From NCBI GenBank assembly GCA_964371655.1, contig CAYJOD010000017.1, forward strand, positions 31,552-95,551: DNA of 64,000 nt. The letters run 5' to 3'. The notes beneath the pieces were generated by a model. The model did no database searches. It was not told where the DNA came from and saw nothing but the letters and a program-made list of their open reading frames with translations. Of this stretch, positions 49,251-57,977 are shown one piece after another; position 1 is the stretch's first letter; each line of letters begins with the position of its first letter. Origin of the DNA: CAZGSN01 sp964371655. Its GTDB lineage: Bacteria; Desulfobacterota; Binatia; HRBIN30. Both the position numbers and the translations under genes were made by a program.

Positions 49251-51401
49251 TCACGGGGCCGGCATCGACACCATCACCCTGCGTGCGCCCGGATCACCGG
49301 CGCAGGTGGCCACGCTGAGCTCGTAGTCACCTGGTTCGATGATCCAGGCACCATCGTGGCGCACCGCGAGGGTCTGCAGCGACACCGGAATCTCCACGAG
49401 ATGCGCGGCACCCGCAGCGAGCTCGACGCGTGCAAATCCGACGAGCCGGCGCGCCACGCGCTCGTAATGCGACGCGGGCAAGCCACCGTAGACCTGGACA
49501 ACGGCCGCTCCCGGGCGCGATCCCGTGTTACGGACGGTGACGCAAAGACCGCGCTCCGTACCGTCGCCGTGCACGACGACCTCATCGATGGAAAACGATG
49601 TGTACGAGAGCCCGAACCCAAATGGGAAGGCGGGCGCGTGGCCGTCGCGATCGAGCTTCCACTGACCGTGCCAGAGGTCATAGGTCACGGCATCGGTGTC
49701 GCGGTCGAAGCCAGGCAGATGGCTAGGATCCGCGGGAATCGCAAACGGAAGGTGAGCGCTCGGGTTGGTGTCGCCGAGCAGCACATCGGCCAGCGCGTGG
49801 CCGCCCTCCATGCCCGGATACCAGAGCATCAGAATCGCGCCCACATGGTGGCGCCAGCGCTCCATCACCACGGCGCTACCGCTCATGATGACGACGACGG
49901 TGCGCGGATTGGAACGTGCCACGGTCTCAATCAAAACTTCGTCGCTTTCCGAGAGGGTGATACTCTTGCGGTCGCCGCCTTCGGAAAAACCGAGGTGCTC
50001 GCGGCTGCTCTGTGCGGCCTCGTGCAGGCGATCGCTGATACTGCCGTCCGCCATGGGCGGAAACAGGTGGAACAGATCGGCGACGCCCTTCATGTCGATG
50101 TACTCGCCCTCGTCCAGGTGCGTGTAACCGACGACGACCACGGCGACGTCGGCATCGGCGGCAGCCTGGGTCGCGATCGATAGGTCGACGCCATCGACGT
50201 GCGTGATGTCAACCTCGGGGAGAGCGGCACGCAAGCCCGCGAGCGGGGTCACGACATAAGGTGGATGCACGTTGCTGGAGCCGCCGTCGCCGATGTTCGG
50301 CTGTGCCGCGAGGCGTCCGATCAAGGCGACACGTTTGAGCTTCGCGCGCTCGAGCGGCAACAGCGACTGTTGATTGCTCAGCAGCACGATACTCTTCTGC
50401 GCCGCTTCGCGGGCCAGGGCACGATGCGCGACGCACGCGGTCACGGTCGGGTCGGCCGGGCGGGCGAGGACGACGGCAAAGCGCAACAGGGTGGCGACAA
50501 TACGTTCCACGACGCCGTCGACGACCTCCAGACGTAGGGTGTCGTTTGCCACCGCCTCCGGCAGTCGTTGCGCGCGCTGCTGCAGGTACGGCATCTCGAT
50601 ATCAAGCCCGGCTTCGACGGAGAGGACGGCATCGCGCAGGCCGAACTGGAAGTCGGAGATCACGAAACCGTCAAACCCCCAATCGTCGCGGAGGATGTCG
50701 GTGAGCAGCATGCGGTTTTGCCCGCACCACTCGCCGTTGAGAGAATTGTAGGCGCTCATCACGCTAGCGACGCCTTCGCGAACGACGCGCCGAAAGTGCG
50801 GGAGGTAGACCTCGTGCAGGCTGCGCTCATCCGCCGTCACGTCGACCTTGAAGCGCGCGTTCTCCATCGAGTTGCATGCGAAATGCTTCACGCATGCCAT
50901 GGCGTGCCGTTGCACACCGCGCGCCAGCGCTGCGCCCATTTCGCCGACGTGATGGGGGTCTTCTCCGTAGGTCTCCTGTGCCCTTCCCCAGGCCGGGTGG
51001 CGCAGCAGGTTGATGCACACGCCGCCATAGAACGTTGCCCCAACGGCGCGAAGCTCTTTGCCAATGGCGTCGCCGATGCGCTCTTCGAGGCTGGGATCAA
51101 AGCTGGCGCCGCGCGCCATGCTCACGGGGAAGGCGGTATTGTGGCCGACAACGACGCCGCGTGGGCCGTCGCTGAATTGGATGCCGGGAACACCGAGCCG
51201 AGGCACAGCCGCCGCCGGATAGGGGTGCTCGAAGTAGCCGCCGCGAACCGCATCGATCAAGCCTTCCCAAAAGGGCGTATCACCGTCGAGACAACCGAGC
51301 TTCTCCGCGAGTGTCATCTGCGCGACCAGACGGCGTGCTTCGTCGTGACAGTCGCCGCCCGCTCGAACACGCGCTGCCGCTTCGTCAAAGGTATTCGTCA
51401 T
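49251..51401 (-). CDS. GH3 beta-glucosidase
   Basis: 716 residues. GH3 N-terminal barrel with IQFSDGPRGVVVG, CVKHFACNSMENARF (catalytic-site KH) and the nucleophile Asp250 in GFVISDFQF. The second alpha/beta sandwich (about 330-540) and a fibronectin-III-like end (about 600-710, SFSIDEVVVHGDGTERGLCV, with GAAVVQVYGG) follow. No signal peptide, so cytoplasmic action on imported beta-glucosides is likely. ATG at 51401 with GGAGAG upstream. Together with GH5 (32288) and the discoidin protein (39473) it makes a scattered glycan-use set. Confidence 0.93.
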   Translation of the reverse strand: MTNTFDEAAARVRAGGDCHDEARRLVAQMTLAEKLGCLDGDTPFWEGLIDAVRGGYFEHPYPAAAVPRLGVPGIQFSDGPRGVVVGHNTAFPVSMARGASFDPSLEERIGDAIGKELRAVGATFYGGVCINLLRHPAWGRAQETYGEDPHHVGEMGAALARGVQRHAMACVKHFACNSMENARFKVDVTADERSLHEVYLPHFRRVVREGVASVMSAYNSLNGEWCGQNRMLLTDILRDDWGFDGFVISDFQFGLRDAVLSVEAGLDIEMPYLQQRAQRLPEAVANDTLRLEVVDGVVERIVATLLRFAVVLARPADPTVTACVAHRALAREAAQKSIVLLSNQQSLLPLERAKLKRVALIGRLAAQPNIGDGGSSNVHPPYVVTPLAGLRAALPEVDITHVDGVDLSIATQAAADADVAVVVVGYTHLDEGEYIDMKGVADLFHLFPPMADGSISDRLHEAAQSSREHLGFSEGGDRKSITLSESDEVLIETVARSNPRTVVVIMSGSAVVMERWRHHVGAILMLWYPGMEGGHALADVLLGDTNPSAHLPFAIPADPSHLPGFDRDTDAVTYDLWHGQWKLDRDGHAPAFPFGFGLSYTSFSIDEVVVHGDGTERGLCVTVRNTGSRPGAAVVQVYGGLPASHYERVARRLVGFARVELAAGAAHLVEIPVSLQTLAVRHDGAWIIEPGDYELSVATCAGDPGARRVMVSMPAP

Positions 51402-51540
51402 TCATTTCTCTCCGTAGGCGCAAGACTACGCCGAAGTGCAGACGCAGCACAATCGGATCCCGAGAGGGTTGCGGCGAAGGCGCCTACCTTGGGGGTATTC
51501 TTGACAGCCCGCTTGGCGCCGATTACGGTGGCGCTGCGTT

Positions 51541-52017
51541 ATGGGGGTCTTCGAAACAATTGCCAGATTCGTAGGGAGCCCTGCCGCCCTTCGGCGTGAG
51601 GTCGGGGATGCGTTGGCTCGTTGTTACAGCGCCACCGTCCAGAACAGTCGGCGCCTGCGCCAACTGGCGGAGCGAGCGCCGCAGGCGGCGAGCGCCGAGA
51701 GCTTGAGCGAATTGGCTGCCTCGGAGGAAGCGCTCAGCGAGCGACTGCGCGCGGCCTTGAAGGCTGCCGGAACGAGCGCTCCCGCGGCACAGGGAGGGCC
51801 GGAGTCGGCCGTGGCCTCGAATCATTGGGGTCGTCTCGTGCAAGCCCTGGAGGCGCAACGCAAGCTCGTCCAAACTCTGCGCGAGGATACGGCCGAGTTC
51901 GCGGAGTCGTTTACCGCGACCGCGCAGCTCTTCGACGAGCTGCGCATCGTGGAATCCATGCACTGCGAGCGCCTACGCGCGCTGATTGCCCGCGCTGACC
52001 CGCAGGCGATGGACTAG
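51541..52017 (+). CDS. hypothetical helical protein, 158 residues
   Basis: I do not recognise it. It is soluble, almost entirely helical, Ala/Arg/Glu-rich, with heptad-like stretches (ALRREVGDALARCYSATVQN, ALEAQRKLVQTLREDTAEFA), so probably a coiled-coil or four-helix bundle. A single Cys pair is far apart (28, 141). The ATG at 51541 begins MGVFETIARFVGSP; there is no strong ribosome-binding site. It diverges from the GH3 gene and stands before a repeat-filled gap. Confidence 0.7.
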   Translation: MGVFETIARFVGSPAALRREVGDALARCYSATVQNSRRLRQLAERAPQAASAESLSELAASEEALSERLRAALKAAGTSAPAAQGGPESAVASNHWGRLVQALEAQRKLVQTLREDTAEFAESFTATAQLFDELRIVESMHCERLRALIARADPQAMD

Positions 52018-52537
52018 CGCGGCGACGTCGTCACTCCCGTTGTGGATCGGCTGCGATCGCGCCACGCGCGCGAAGATCGCACCGAATTCCGATCGACGCT
52101 AAGCCACTAGGGAATCGTTCTTACCACCATGTTGAGCGAAGGCGACAGCGTGGATGCATGGTCTGCCGTGCATCTACGGAAGCACTCACCCGCTGACCGC
52201 TTGCTTACGCGCGCGGCTCTGACATGGCAACACCTGCGGATCTCGATCTGAGCCGCAACCGTCAGGGAGCGGTGATTCGTGGGATCGCCCACCCCCTGTG
52301 CCACTACGGAATCGTTCTCACCAACATGTTGGGAGAACGCGATGGGGTGCCGCCCGCATCGGCTGGACTCCGAAGGAGTCCCCCTTTTCCCCAGCGAGGT
52401 CTGGGGAAAAGCGTGTTCTACTAGGCGCAGCCAGGGTCGCGCCCGCCACCGAATTCGTTCACAGCTTCGCGCGGGACCGATGGCGCGCATCGCTCAGCCT
52501 AGTACCGAGGACGAGCGCGCGTTATCTTGAGCTCACC
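52018..52537. repeat. intergenic region with repeat B, copy 3 (52108-52350, reversed)
   Basis: Reverse-oriented long copy of 28172-28365. It is bounded on both sides by the same 30-base unit (GGAATCGTTCTTACCACCAT at about 52110 and GGAATCGTTCTCACCAACAT at about 52308), in direct orientation. The rest up to 52537 shows no convincing gene. Confidence 0.85.
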
Positions 52538-53113
52538 GTGGACGTCGAAATTGTCAGAAGGGGGATCGGCAAACGTGAGCCCAACGTTGTGGGCATCGAG
52601 AACGTCACCCGCGCCGCCGTAGCGCTGATTCTGCGCGAGGCCTGCGCCGGTGCCGAGTTCCTCGCAATTCAGCGCGCCGAGCGGCCGGGCGATCCGTGGT
52701 CGGGACACATGGCATTGCCGGGCGGGCGCAGTGATCCATCGGATCGCGATTTGTTTGCCACGGCGGTCCGGGAAACCCGGGAAGAGGTTGGAATCGATCT
52801 GGTGAGACACGGTGCCATGATCGGGCACCTCGACGAGTTACAGGCCATCGGCGCCGGCAAGGTGCTGCCGCTCGTCATCACTCCGATAGCTTGTGAAATC
52901 CAGGCGCCGGTGACCCTCGAGTTGAACCGCTCCGAAGTCTGCGACGCCGTGTGGATTCCACTCGCGGCCCTCAGACGGGCCGATGTGCAAGGCCACTTCA
53001 CCTACGAGCTTGCAGGGGCGTCCCTGCGTCATCCAGCCTATGTTTATGAGGGCTATACGATCTGGGGGCTTACCTACCGAATCCTCGCCAACCTGCTGGC
53101 ACTCGTCGACTGA
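52538..53113 (+). CDS. NUDIX hydrolase (CoA pyrophosphatase-like)
   Basis: 191 residues. The Nudix box reads GGRSDPSDRDLFATAVRETR followed by EEVGID, matching the CoAse/NUDT7 subgroup (LPGGR-DPSD start, R-E-x-x-E-E end). These enzymes split CoA or acyl-CoA to phosphopantetheine and 3',5'-ADP. The start is uncertain; GTG at 52538 is chosen because family similarity begins soon after and upstream codons lie in repeat DNA. It is followed 47 bases later by the TtuB-like gene on the same strand. Confidence 0.85.
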   Translation: MDVEIVRRGIGKREPNVVGIENVTRAAVALILREACAGAEFLAIQRAERPGDPWSGHMALPGGRSDPSDRDLFATAVRETREEVGIDLVRHGAMIGHLDELQAIGAGKVLPLVITPIACEIQAPVTLELNRSEVCDAVWIPLAALRRADVQGHFTYELAGASLRHPAYVYEGYTIWGLTYRILANLLALVD

Positions 53114-53160
53114 TCAGCCTTGCCTCACCTGGGTGGTTACCCTATTCTTCGCGGCTTCGC

Positions 53161-53355
53161 ATGCACATTACGCTATTGCCGCAGCATAAGCAGATCGAGT
53201 TGCCCGGACCCCGCAGGGTCGGAGACCTTCTAAAGGACTTGGGGCTTCTTCCCGGCACGGTGATGGTGATCCGCGGTGACGAGCTGATTACGGAGCAGGA
53301 AATGGTCGAGGCAGACCAGTCCATCGAGATTCGAAATGTGATTTCCGGTGGGTAA
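53161..53355 (+). CDS. ubiquitin-like sulfur carrier (ThiS/MoaD/TtuB-like)
   Basis: 64 residues, ending in Gly-Gly (IEIRNVISGG), the hallmark of sulfur carriers that are activated as a C-terminal thiocarboxylate. ThiS-like strands are visible: MHITLLPQHKQIELPG, VGDLLKDLGL, TVMVIRGDELITEQ. No thiamine or molybdopterin gene is near. Instead a TtuA-like tRNA thiolase starts 42 bases downstream, so a TtuB-like role (donating sulfur for tRNA 2-thiolation) is the best inference. The E1-like activator (TtuC/MoeB) is not in the window. Confidence 0.85.
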   Translation: MHITLLPQHKQIELPGPRRVGDLLKDLGLLPGTVMVIRGDELITEQEMVEADQSIEIRNVISGG

Positions 53356-53397
53356 GTGCCCACTTCGCAGCAAACTCGCGGCAAAGGGACTGGGCAG

Positions 53398-54351
53398 ATG
53401 AAGTGCAAACGATGCCGAGCCAAGGCTCAGGTCCACCTGCGCCAACACAACGCCGCGTTCTGCCAGGCATGCTTCATCCCCTTTTTTCAGCGGCAGGTAC
53501 AACGCGCCGTAGAGAAGGAGGAGATGTTCACACTCGACGAGCCGGTTCTGGTGGCGGTCTCGGGTGGCAAGGACAGCTTAGCGCTATGGGAGGTGCTGAC
53601 AGGGTTGGGCTACGCCACCACAGGTCTTCACCTCGCTCTGGGAATCGGCGCGTACTCGTCGACATCGACGCTCAAGACGCAGGCGTTCGCGGAAAAGCTC
53701 GGGCGCCCACTGATCACCATCGTGCTCGGCGACGAGGGGCTGTCGGTGCCGGCGATTGCGAAATCCACCAATCGCCCGGCATGCGCGGCCTGCGGTACGG
53801 CCAAGCGACATTACTTCGATCGTATTGCCATCGAACGGGGCTTCCCCGTGCTGGCAACCGGTCACAACCTCGATGATGAAGCCGCCCGCCTCCTCGGCAA
53901 CGTGATGCGTTGGCAGACGCGTCACCTGGCCAAGCAGAGCCCGGTATTGCGAGCAACGCATGAGCGCTTCGTGAGAAAAGTGAAGCCTCTGTTCCGGGTG
54001 AGCGAGTACGAGACCGCCGTGTACTCGTTCTTGCGCGGAATCGACTACGTGATCGAGGAGTGCCCCAATGCAGTCGGGGCGACTCAGCTAGTCTTCAAGG
54101 ATGCGTTGAACCGAATCGAAGCCGCCATGCCCGGCACCAAGCTCAGCTTCCTTCAGGAATTCTTGCGTACGGCGCGGCCCCTGTTCAACGAGACCACGAC
54201 GAGTGCCCCCAACAGCTGCGGTCGCTGTGGCATGCCGTGCTACGGCACCACCTGTTCCTTCTGCAGCCTCATCGAGGAAGTCGAGCGCAAGCAGCAGCGC
54301 CGCCACCAGCGCGATGGGGCTCCCCCGGACGACACCTCACAACCAGCCTGA
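53398..54351 (+). CDS. ttuA: TtuA-like tRNA 2-thiouridine synthetase
   Basis: 317 residues. PP-loop ATPase motif SGGKDS (55-60). N-terminal zinc finger C3-x2-C6 ... C22-x2-C25; C-terminal zinc finger C274-x2-C277 ... C286-x2-C289. The three catalytic cysteines expected to hold a [4Fe-4S] cluster are C129, C132 (CAACGTAKR) and C222 (IEECPNAVG). Double zinc fingers separate this from TtcA and point to the TtuA/Ncs6 branch, which makes 2-thio-T54 in thermophile tRNAs with TtuB. The ATG at 53398 is preceded by AAAGGGAC. Which uridine it modifies here is an inference from the neighbouring TrmI. Confidence 0.87.
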   Translation: MKCKRCRAKAQVHLRQHNAAFCQACFIPFFQRQVQRAVEKEEMFTLDEPVLVAVSGGKDSLALWEVLTGLGYATTGLHLALGIGAYSSTSTLKTQAFAEKLGRPLITIVLGDEGLSVPAIAKSTNRPACAACGTAKRHYFDRIAIERGFPVLATGHNLDDEAARLLGNVMRWQTRHLAKQSPVLRATHERFVRKVKPLFRVSEYETAVYSFLRGIDYVIEECPNAVGATQLVFKDALNRIEAAMPGTKLSFLQEFLRTARPLFNETTTSAPNSCGRCGMPCYGTTCSFCSLIEEVERKQQRRHQRDGAPPDDTSQPA

Positions 54352-54365
54352 GGAGGTATTCTCTC

Positions 54366-55226
54366 ATGGAATCGGATCAGCGCAGCCGCCTACGAGCGGG
54401 TGATGCCGTCTTGTTCATCGACCGCAAGGAGCGCGAATATCTGCGCACATTGCGCCCAGGCAGTCGTGTCAGCCTGCGCAGCGGTAGCATCCCAGCCGAT
54501 GAACTGCTCGGAACGGATGAGGGGCGTATCGTGTTCAACACCGCGAAGGAGCAGTTCTTGATGCTGCGCCCAACGATTGCGCAGCTGATTCCCAATCTGC
54601 CTCGCAGCGCCCAAGTCATCTACCCGAAAGACATCGGACCGATCCTGGTGTGGGGCGACATCTACCCCGGCGCGACGGTCATCGAAGTTGGGACCGGCCC
54701 GGGGGCCTTGAGCATGGCCCTATTGCGTGCGGTTGGAACGCAAGGACGCGTGATCTCGTACGAGGTCCGGCAAGAGTTCGCCGACATGGCGCAGGAGAAC
54801 GTGCGTCGCTTCCACGGCGAGACCACGAACTGGACCGTGAAGGTGCGCGACGCCATGCAGGGTTTTGACGAGCGCAACGTTGACCGCATGACAACGGACG
54901 TCGCAGAGCCCTGGCAACTGCTGAACCATGCTGCGGAGGCGCTACGTCCCGGCGGCTTGATTCTAGGATACGTACCGACGGTCCTGCAGGTGAAAAGCTT
55001 TGTCGACGCTCTGCGCAGCTGCGGCACATTCGCCGCGGTCCAATCATTTGAGACTCTGACGAGGTTTTGGAACGTGCGCGGCCTCAGTGTTCGTCCTGAG
55101 CATCGCATGGTCGCACACACGGGCTTTATCGTTATTGCGCGACGTGCCGTGGGCTCCGACCATGAAAGCGATCAGGCGCGGCCAGACGACGACGAGATCG
55201 ACGACGACACCATCCTGAGTGATTGA
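54366..55226 (+). CDS. trmI: tRNA (adenine-58-N1)-methyltransferase TrmI
   Basis: 286 residues. TrmI signatures: N-terminal AGDAVLFIDRKEREYLRTL, GRIVFNTAKEQFLMLRPT, SAQVIYPKDIGPIL, SAM motif I VIEVGTGPGALSMALL (105-120), and the TTDVAEPWQLL stretch that matches the family's DLPEPW. It methylates A58 in the T-loop. Its start, 14 bases after ttuA, has a strong GAGGAGG. In Thermus, m1A58 helps s2T54 formation, so the pairing with TtuA/TtuB makes functional sense. The C-terminal acidic tail (DDDEIDDDTI) is unusual. Confidence 0.92.
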   Translation: MESDQRSRLRAGDAVLFIDRKEREYLRTLRPGSRVSLRSGSIPADELLGTDEGRIVFNTAKEQFLMLRPTIAQLIPNLPRSAQVIYPKDIGPILVWGDIYPGATVIEVGTGPGALSMALLRAVGTQGRVISYEVRQEFADMAQENVRRFHGETTNWTVKVRDAMQGFDERNVDRMTTDVAEPWQLLNHAAEALRPGGLILGYVPTVLQVKSFVDALRSCGTFAAVQSFETLTRFWNVRGLSVRPEHRMVAHTGFIVIARRAVGSDHESDQARPDDDEIDDDTILSD

Positions 55227-55417
55227 GGAGAGCTCCTATGGCCCCGAGCCCGGCTAGTTCGGGATCACGAGTGCACGGCCTCTGGCGCACCCCCGCTTCC
55301 TTTCGCGCTTGGTAGCGACCTGGGCCGCGACGACCACGGCGAATTTCTGTTGCAACGACATTCGTTGACTCTGAGATTGGCATGTAGTACCGACACGCTT
55401 CACAACGTGTTGGCACG

Positions 55418-56155
55418 ATGACCAAGGACGAAATCCGGCACAGAGTCCGGGCGCGCCTGCAGTCGACCGGCGCGACGAGTTTTCCAGGGATTCAATCCCC
55501 AGTTCCAAACTTTGTCGGCGCCGATCGCGCTGCGCAGCTCTTATGTGAGCTGCCGATGTGGAGGCGCGCCAAGGTCGTCTTATTGACGAGCGATCCACCT
55601 CAATCGAGTCTGCGGCGCCTGGCCCTCCGCGACAACAAGATCGTTTACCTGGCCATTCCGAAGTTGCGCCGCGAACGCTGTTTTGTCGAGTTGGACCCGC
55701 AGCGGTTGGGTTCTCGAACGCTGCGTGTGTCGAGCCTGCGTGGCGCAATGCGCTTCGGTCGCTTGATCAGCCCCACGGAAATGCGTCCCGTCGATCTGAT
55801 GATTTGCGGCTCCTTGGCGGTCACGCGTCAAGGTGCGCGCTTGGGTGCCGGGGGTGGCTACTGCGATCTTGGCTACGCCCTTCTCCGCAGCGAGGGCAAG
55901 ATCCGGGAGTACACACCGATCCTGACCACGATCCACCCTTTCCAGCTGGTTGATGAGCGGCTGCCGATGCGCGGCCACGACATCCCGGTCGATTTCATCG
56001 TCACGCCGGCACAGGTCATAGCGGCGCCCAGTCTACATCCACGGCCCCGTGGCGTTATTTGGGAGATCCTTCGCGAAGACCGCATCCTGGCGATTCCGCT
56101 CTTGCGCAAGGGTCGGCGAGTTGCACGAAGCGCCCCTACGCCGCGTCAGCTCTGA
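55418..56155 (+). CDS. 5-formyltetrahydrofolate cyclo-ligase family protein
   Basis: 245 residues. Family pattern: WRRAKVVLLTSDPPQSSLRR, ALRDNKIVYLAIPKLR, and the ligand loop RLGAGGGYCDLGYALL (the GxGxGYYD-like motif, here GAGGGYCDLG) with IPVDFIVTP near the end. The enzyme would turn 5-formyl-THF to 5,10-methenyl-THF. The motif variant (YCDLG) is nearer to the archaeal/MTHFSD-like branch than to YgfA, so activity is not certain. It follows trmI after 191 bases on the same strand. Confidence 0.8.
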   Translation: MTKDEIRHRVRARLQSTGATSFPGIQSPVPNFVGADRAAQLLCELPMWRRAKVVLLTSDPPQSSLRRLALRDNKIVYLAIPKLRRERCFVELDPQRLGSRTLRVSSLRGAMRFGRLISPTEMRPVDLMICGSLAVTRQGARLGAGGGYCDLGYALLRSEGKIREYTPILTTIHPFQLVDERLPMRGHDIPVDFIVTPAQVIAAPSLHPRPRGVIWEILREDRILAIPLLRKGRRVARSAPTPRQL

Positions 56156-56297
56156 TCCTACGCACCACTCGCGATTGCCCATTCAAACCCTCGATCGCTT
56201 GCGTTTGGGCCCGGCGTGGGGTAATTCCGCCCGGCATTCGAAACAGGTATGGTCGCCCGCTTCAGAGGAAGATACTGCGACCCGTCGGGAGGGTAAC

Positions 56298-56735
56298 ATG
56301 GCTCAGGCCGGACAAGCGCACAAAGAAAACCCGATTGGAACCATTCTCGGTTGGGGAGCCCTCGCGATCTTCTCGATCGGCTTCGGTTGGTACGTGGGCG
56401 CACCGCTCATCGTGGGCGAGCGCTGGGCCGACAGGCAGAACGAAGCGATCATGGTCGTCAAGAACTCAAAGCCGGGGGACACTCGGACTCTCGATGACAT
56501 GATCCGAGATTACTCCGTCAAGATGCACGCGAACGACCTTTATGTTGGCGAGTTCAACTGGAGTGCCATCCAAGGTGAGGGCCCTGAATACGAGGTCACT
56601 TTGCTCTGGCGCGAAGGCAACGAGCGCAAGGCCGCGCTCTGGCGTGTCAATCTGGAAAGCAAGGATATCCGTCCCCAAGGTGACGAAGCTTCTAGTTTGG
56701 TGAAGCGGATCCAGGTCCAGAGCGGCTCTTCCTGA
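56298..56735 (+). CDS. membrane-anchored hypothetical protein
   Basis: 145 residues. One N-terminal membrane helix (TILGWGALAIFSIGFGWYVG) and a soluble domain facing the periplasm with GEFNWSAIQGEGPEYEVTLL and KAALWRVNLESKDIRP. No family recognised. The ATG at 56298 is preceded by GGGAGGG. Its 3' end overlaps the convergent DUF1232 gene by 44 bases (56692-56735). Confidence 0.82.
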   Translation: MAQAGQAHKENPIGTILGWGALAIFSIGFGWYVGAPLIVGERWADRQNEAIMVVKNSKPGDTRTLDDMIRDYSVKMHANDLYVGEFNWSAIQGEGPEYEVTLLWREGNERKAALWRVNLESKDIRPQGDEASSLVKRIQVQSGSS

Positions 56736-57420
56736 TTCCCGATGCCATACTCTCCGCGGCTGTTTTCCGTCTGAGCGCCAGCGCTCGCGCGCCGCGGGCG
56801 CGTTGCACATGCTCCTTGATTGCCGCGTCGGGACACAGACGTACAAAGCAATTCGAGCATACCGTCAAGGCGATCAGATCATCCAGCAGACCCATCGGCA
56901 GGAGATGATCCGGGAGCAGGTCGTTTGGCGCGACGCCATACGTCACCGCGCACCCCAGCAACGCCCTGCCAACGCTGGGCACCCGACGGTCGAACAAAAT
57001 CCTGATATAGACGGCAGCCGCCAGAGCGGCCTCTCCTCGCGCGGCAACCCATCCTTCGCTCCACCCCACGCGCCAGAGCCTACGATCACATATTGCGACG
57101 AGAACCAACCCCATAGCCCAGAACAGCGCCTCTAAGCCCCATTTCGACCATCGCTGCGCCGCCACTGCCAATACTCGACTCACCCGCCAAAACGTCCGCC
57201 GCGCACCCGACGCAAGTCTTGCTGAGCCGCGTCGAAGCCGACGCTCCATCCCGCCGCTCTCATCATCGACGGCAGCCTGGATCCCCTCCTCGACGCGCCG
57301 CGCACCCTGCGCCCAGGCCGGGCGAGATCCGCCGCCAAAACCGCTACCCCAGCTCTCGGGCACCCCGATCGCAACTGCGACCATCAGCGGAATCAGGCCG
57401 AGAAGCGCACGAGGGGACAC
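56692..57420 (-). CDS. DUF1232 (YkvA-like) membrane protein
   Basis: About 242 residues. A signal-peptide-like start (ALLGLIPLMVAVAIGVP), another membrane segment (LEALFWAMGLVLVAICD), then the DUF1232 core: VPSVGRALLGCAVTYGVAPN, DLLPDHLLPMGLLDDLIAL. The P-x-D-x-x-P pattern is the family hallmark. Function unknown. The start is unclear: GTG at 57420 (GGGA just before it) or TTG at 57477. It is convergent with the gene at 56298 and overlaps it by 44 bases. Confidence 0.78.
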   Translation of the reverse strand: MSPRALLGLIPLMVAVAIGVPESWGSGFGGGSRPAWAQGARRVEEGIQAAVDDESGGMERRLRRGSARLASGARRTFWRVSRVLAVAAQRWSKWGLEALFWAMGLVLVAICDRRLWRVGWSEGWVAARGEAALAAAVYIRILFDRRVPSVGRALLGCAVTYGVAPNDLLPDHLLPMGLLDDLIALTVCSNCFVRLCPDAAIKEHVQRARGARALALRRKTAAESMASGIRKSRSGPGSASPN

Positions 57421-57482
57421 GCTTCCCAGGACGCGCGACGGACGACCCCATCCCCTATTAATCGGCGTTCCCGACAACTACG

Positions 57483-57875
57483 TTACTGCCCTCGGGATCT
57501 CGCCAAGAGTCGCTGGACTTTCTCCTGAATTACGCTTGGATCAACGATAGGCTTCGCAACATAATCGTCGCAGCCCGCGGCCAAGGCCTTCTCCTCATCA
57601 CCCGCCATCGCCTGAGCGGTTAGTGCAATGATCGGGATGCTGCGGCCGGCCTCCGTCGCTCGGATCCGCCTCGTCGCCTCCCATCCATCCATCACCGGCA
57701 TCTTGAGGTCCATGAAAATCAGATCCGGCGCTAGATTGGCAACAGCGTCGACGGCCTCCGCACCGTTACCAACCTCATCGATGATGAAGTCGCCAATCCG
57801 GCGCAACCGATAGACCAGAATACGCCGATTATCGACGTTGTCCTCAACAACCAAGATTCGGGTCTGTGCACTCAT
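57483..57875 (-). CDS. single-domain response regulator (CheY-like)
   Basis: 130 residues, receiver domain only. Acidic pair in ILVVEDNVDNRRI, phospho-acceptor Asp in LIFMDLKMPVMDG, Thr in IALTAQA and Lys in DDYVAKPI. With no output domain it would act in a phosphorelay or by protein contact. It resembles the receivers that hybrid kinases use (EDNVDNRRILVYRL). The ATG at 57875 starts the domain. The cognate kinase is not evident. Confidence 0.93.
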   Translation of the reverse strand: MSAQTRILVVEDNVDNRRILVYRLRRIGDFIIDEVGNGAEAVDAVANLAPDLIFMDLKMPVMDGWEATRRIRATEAGRSIPIIALTAQAMAGDEEKALAAGCDDYVAKPIVDPSVIQEKVQRLLARSRGQ

Positions 57876-57923
57876 GGCGACGGCCCCACTTCTTACCTGC
57901 AACCACTCTTGTTGCAAGCGAAA

Positions 57924-57958
57924 AAAAAGGCCGATCGACTCGCGATCGGCCTTTTTAT
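57924..57958 (-). terminator. rho-independent terminator after the FPKV array
   Basis: Stem AGGCCGATCG (57928-57937) and CGATCGGCCT (57943-57952), flanked by an A-run on the left and T-run on the right in plus sense. On the minus strand it reads a stem followed by eight T, 20 bases beyond the stop of the gene at 57978, so it ends that transcription unit; the other side could also terminate plus-strand reads. Confidence 0.88.
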
Positions 57959-57977
57959 TAAGCTTAGCCTCGGTTCC

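Noticed and set aside
53161..53355. ThiS for thiamine synthesis
   Set aside because: No thiG, thiE or thiF nearby; the immediate neighbour is a TtuA-like thiolase, so a TtuB-like role fits better.
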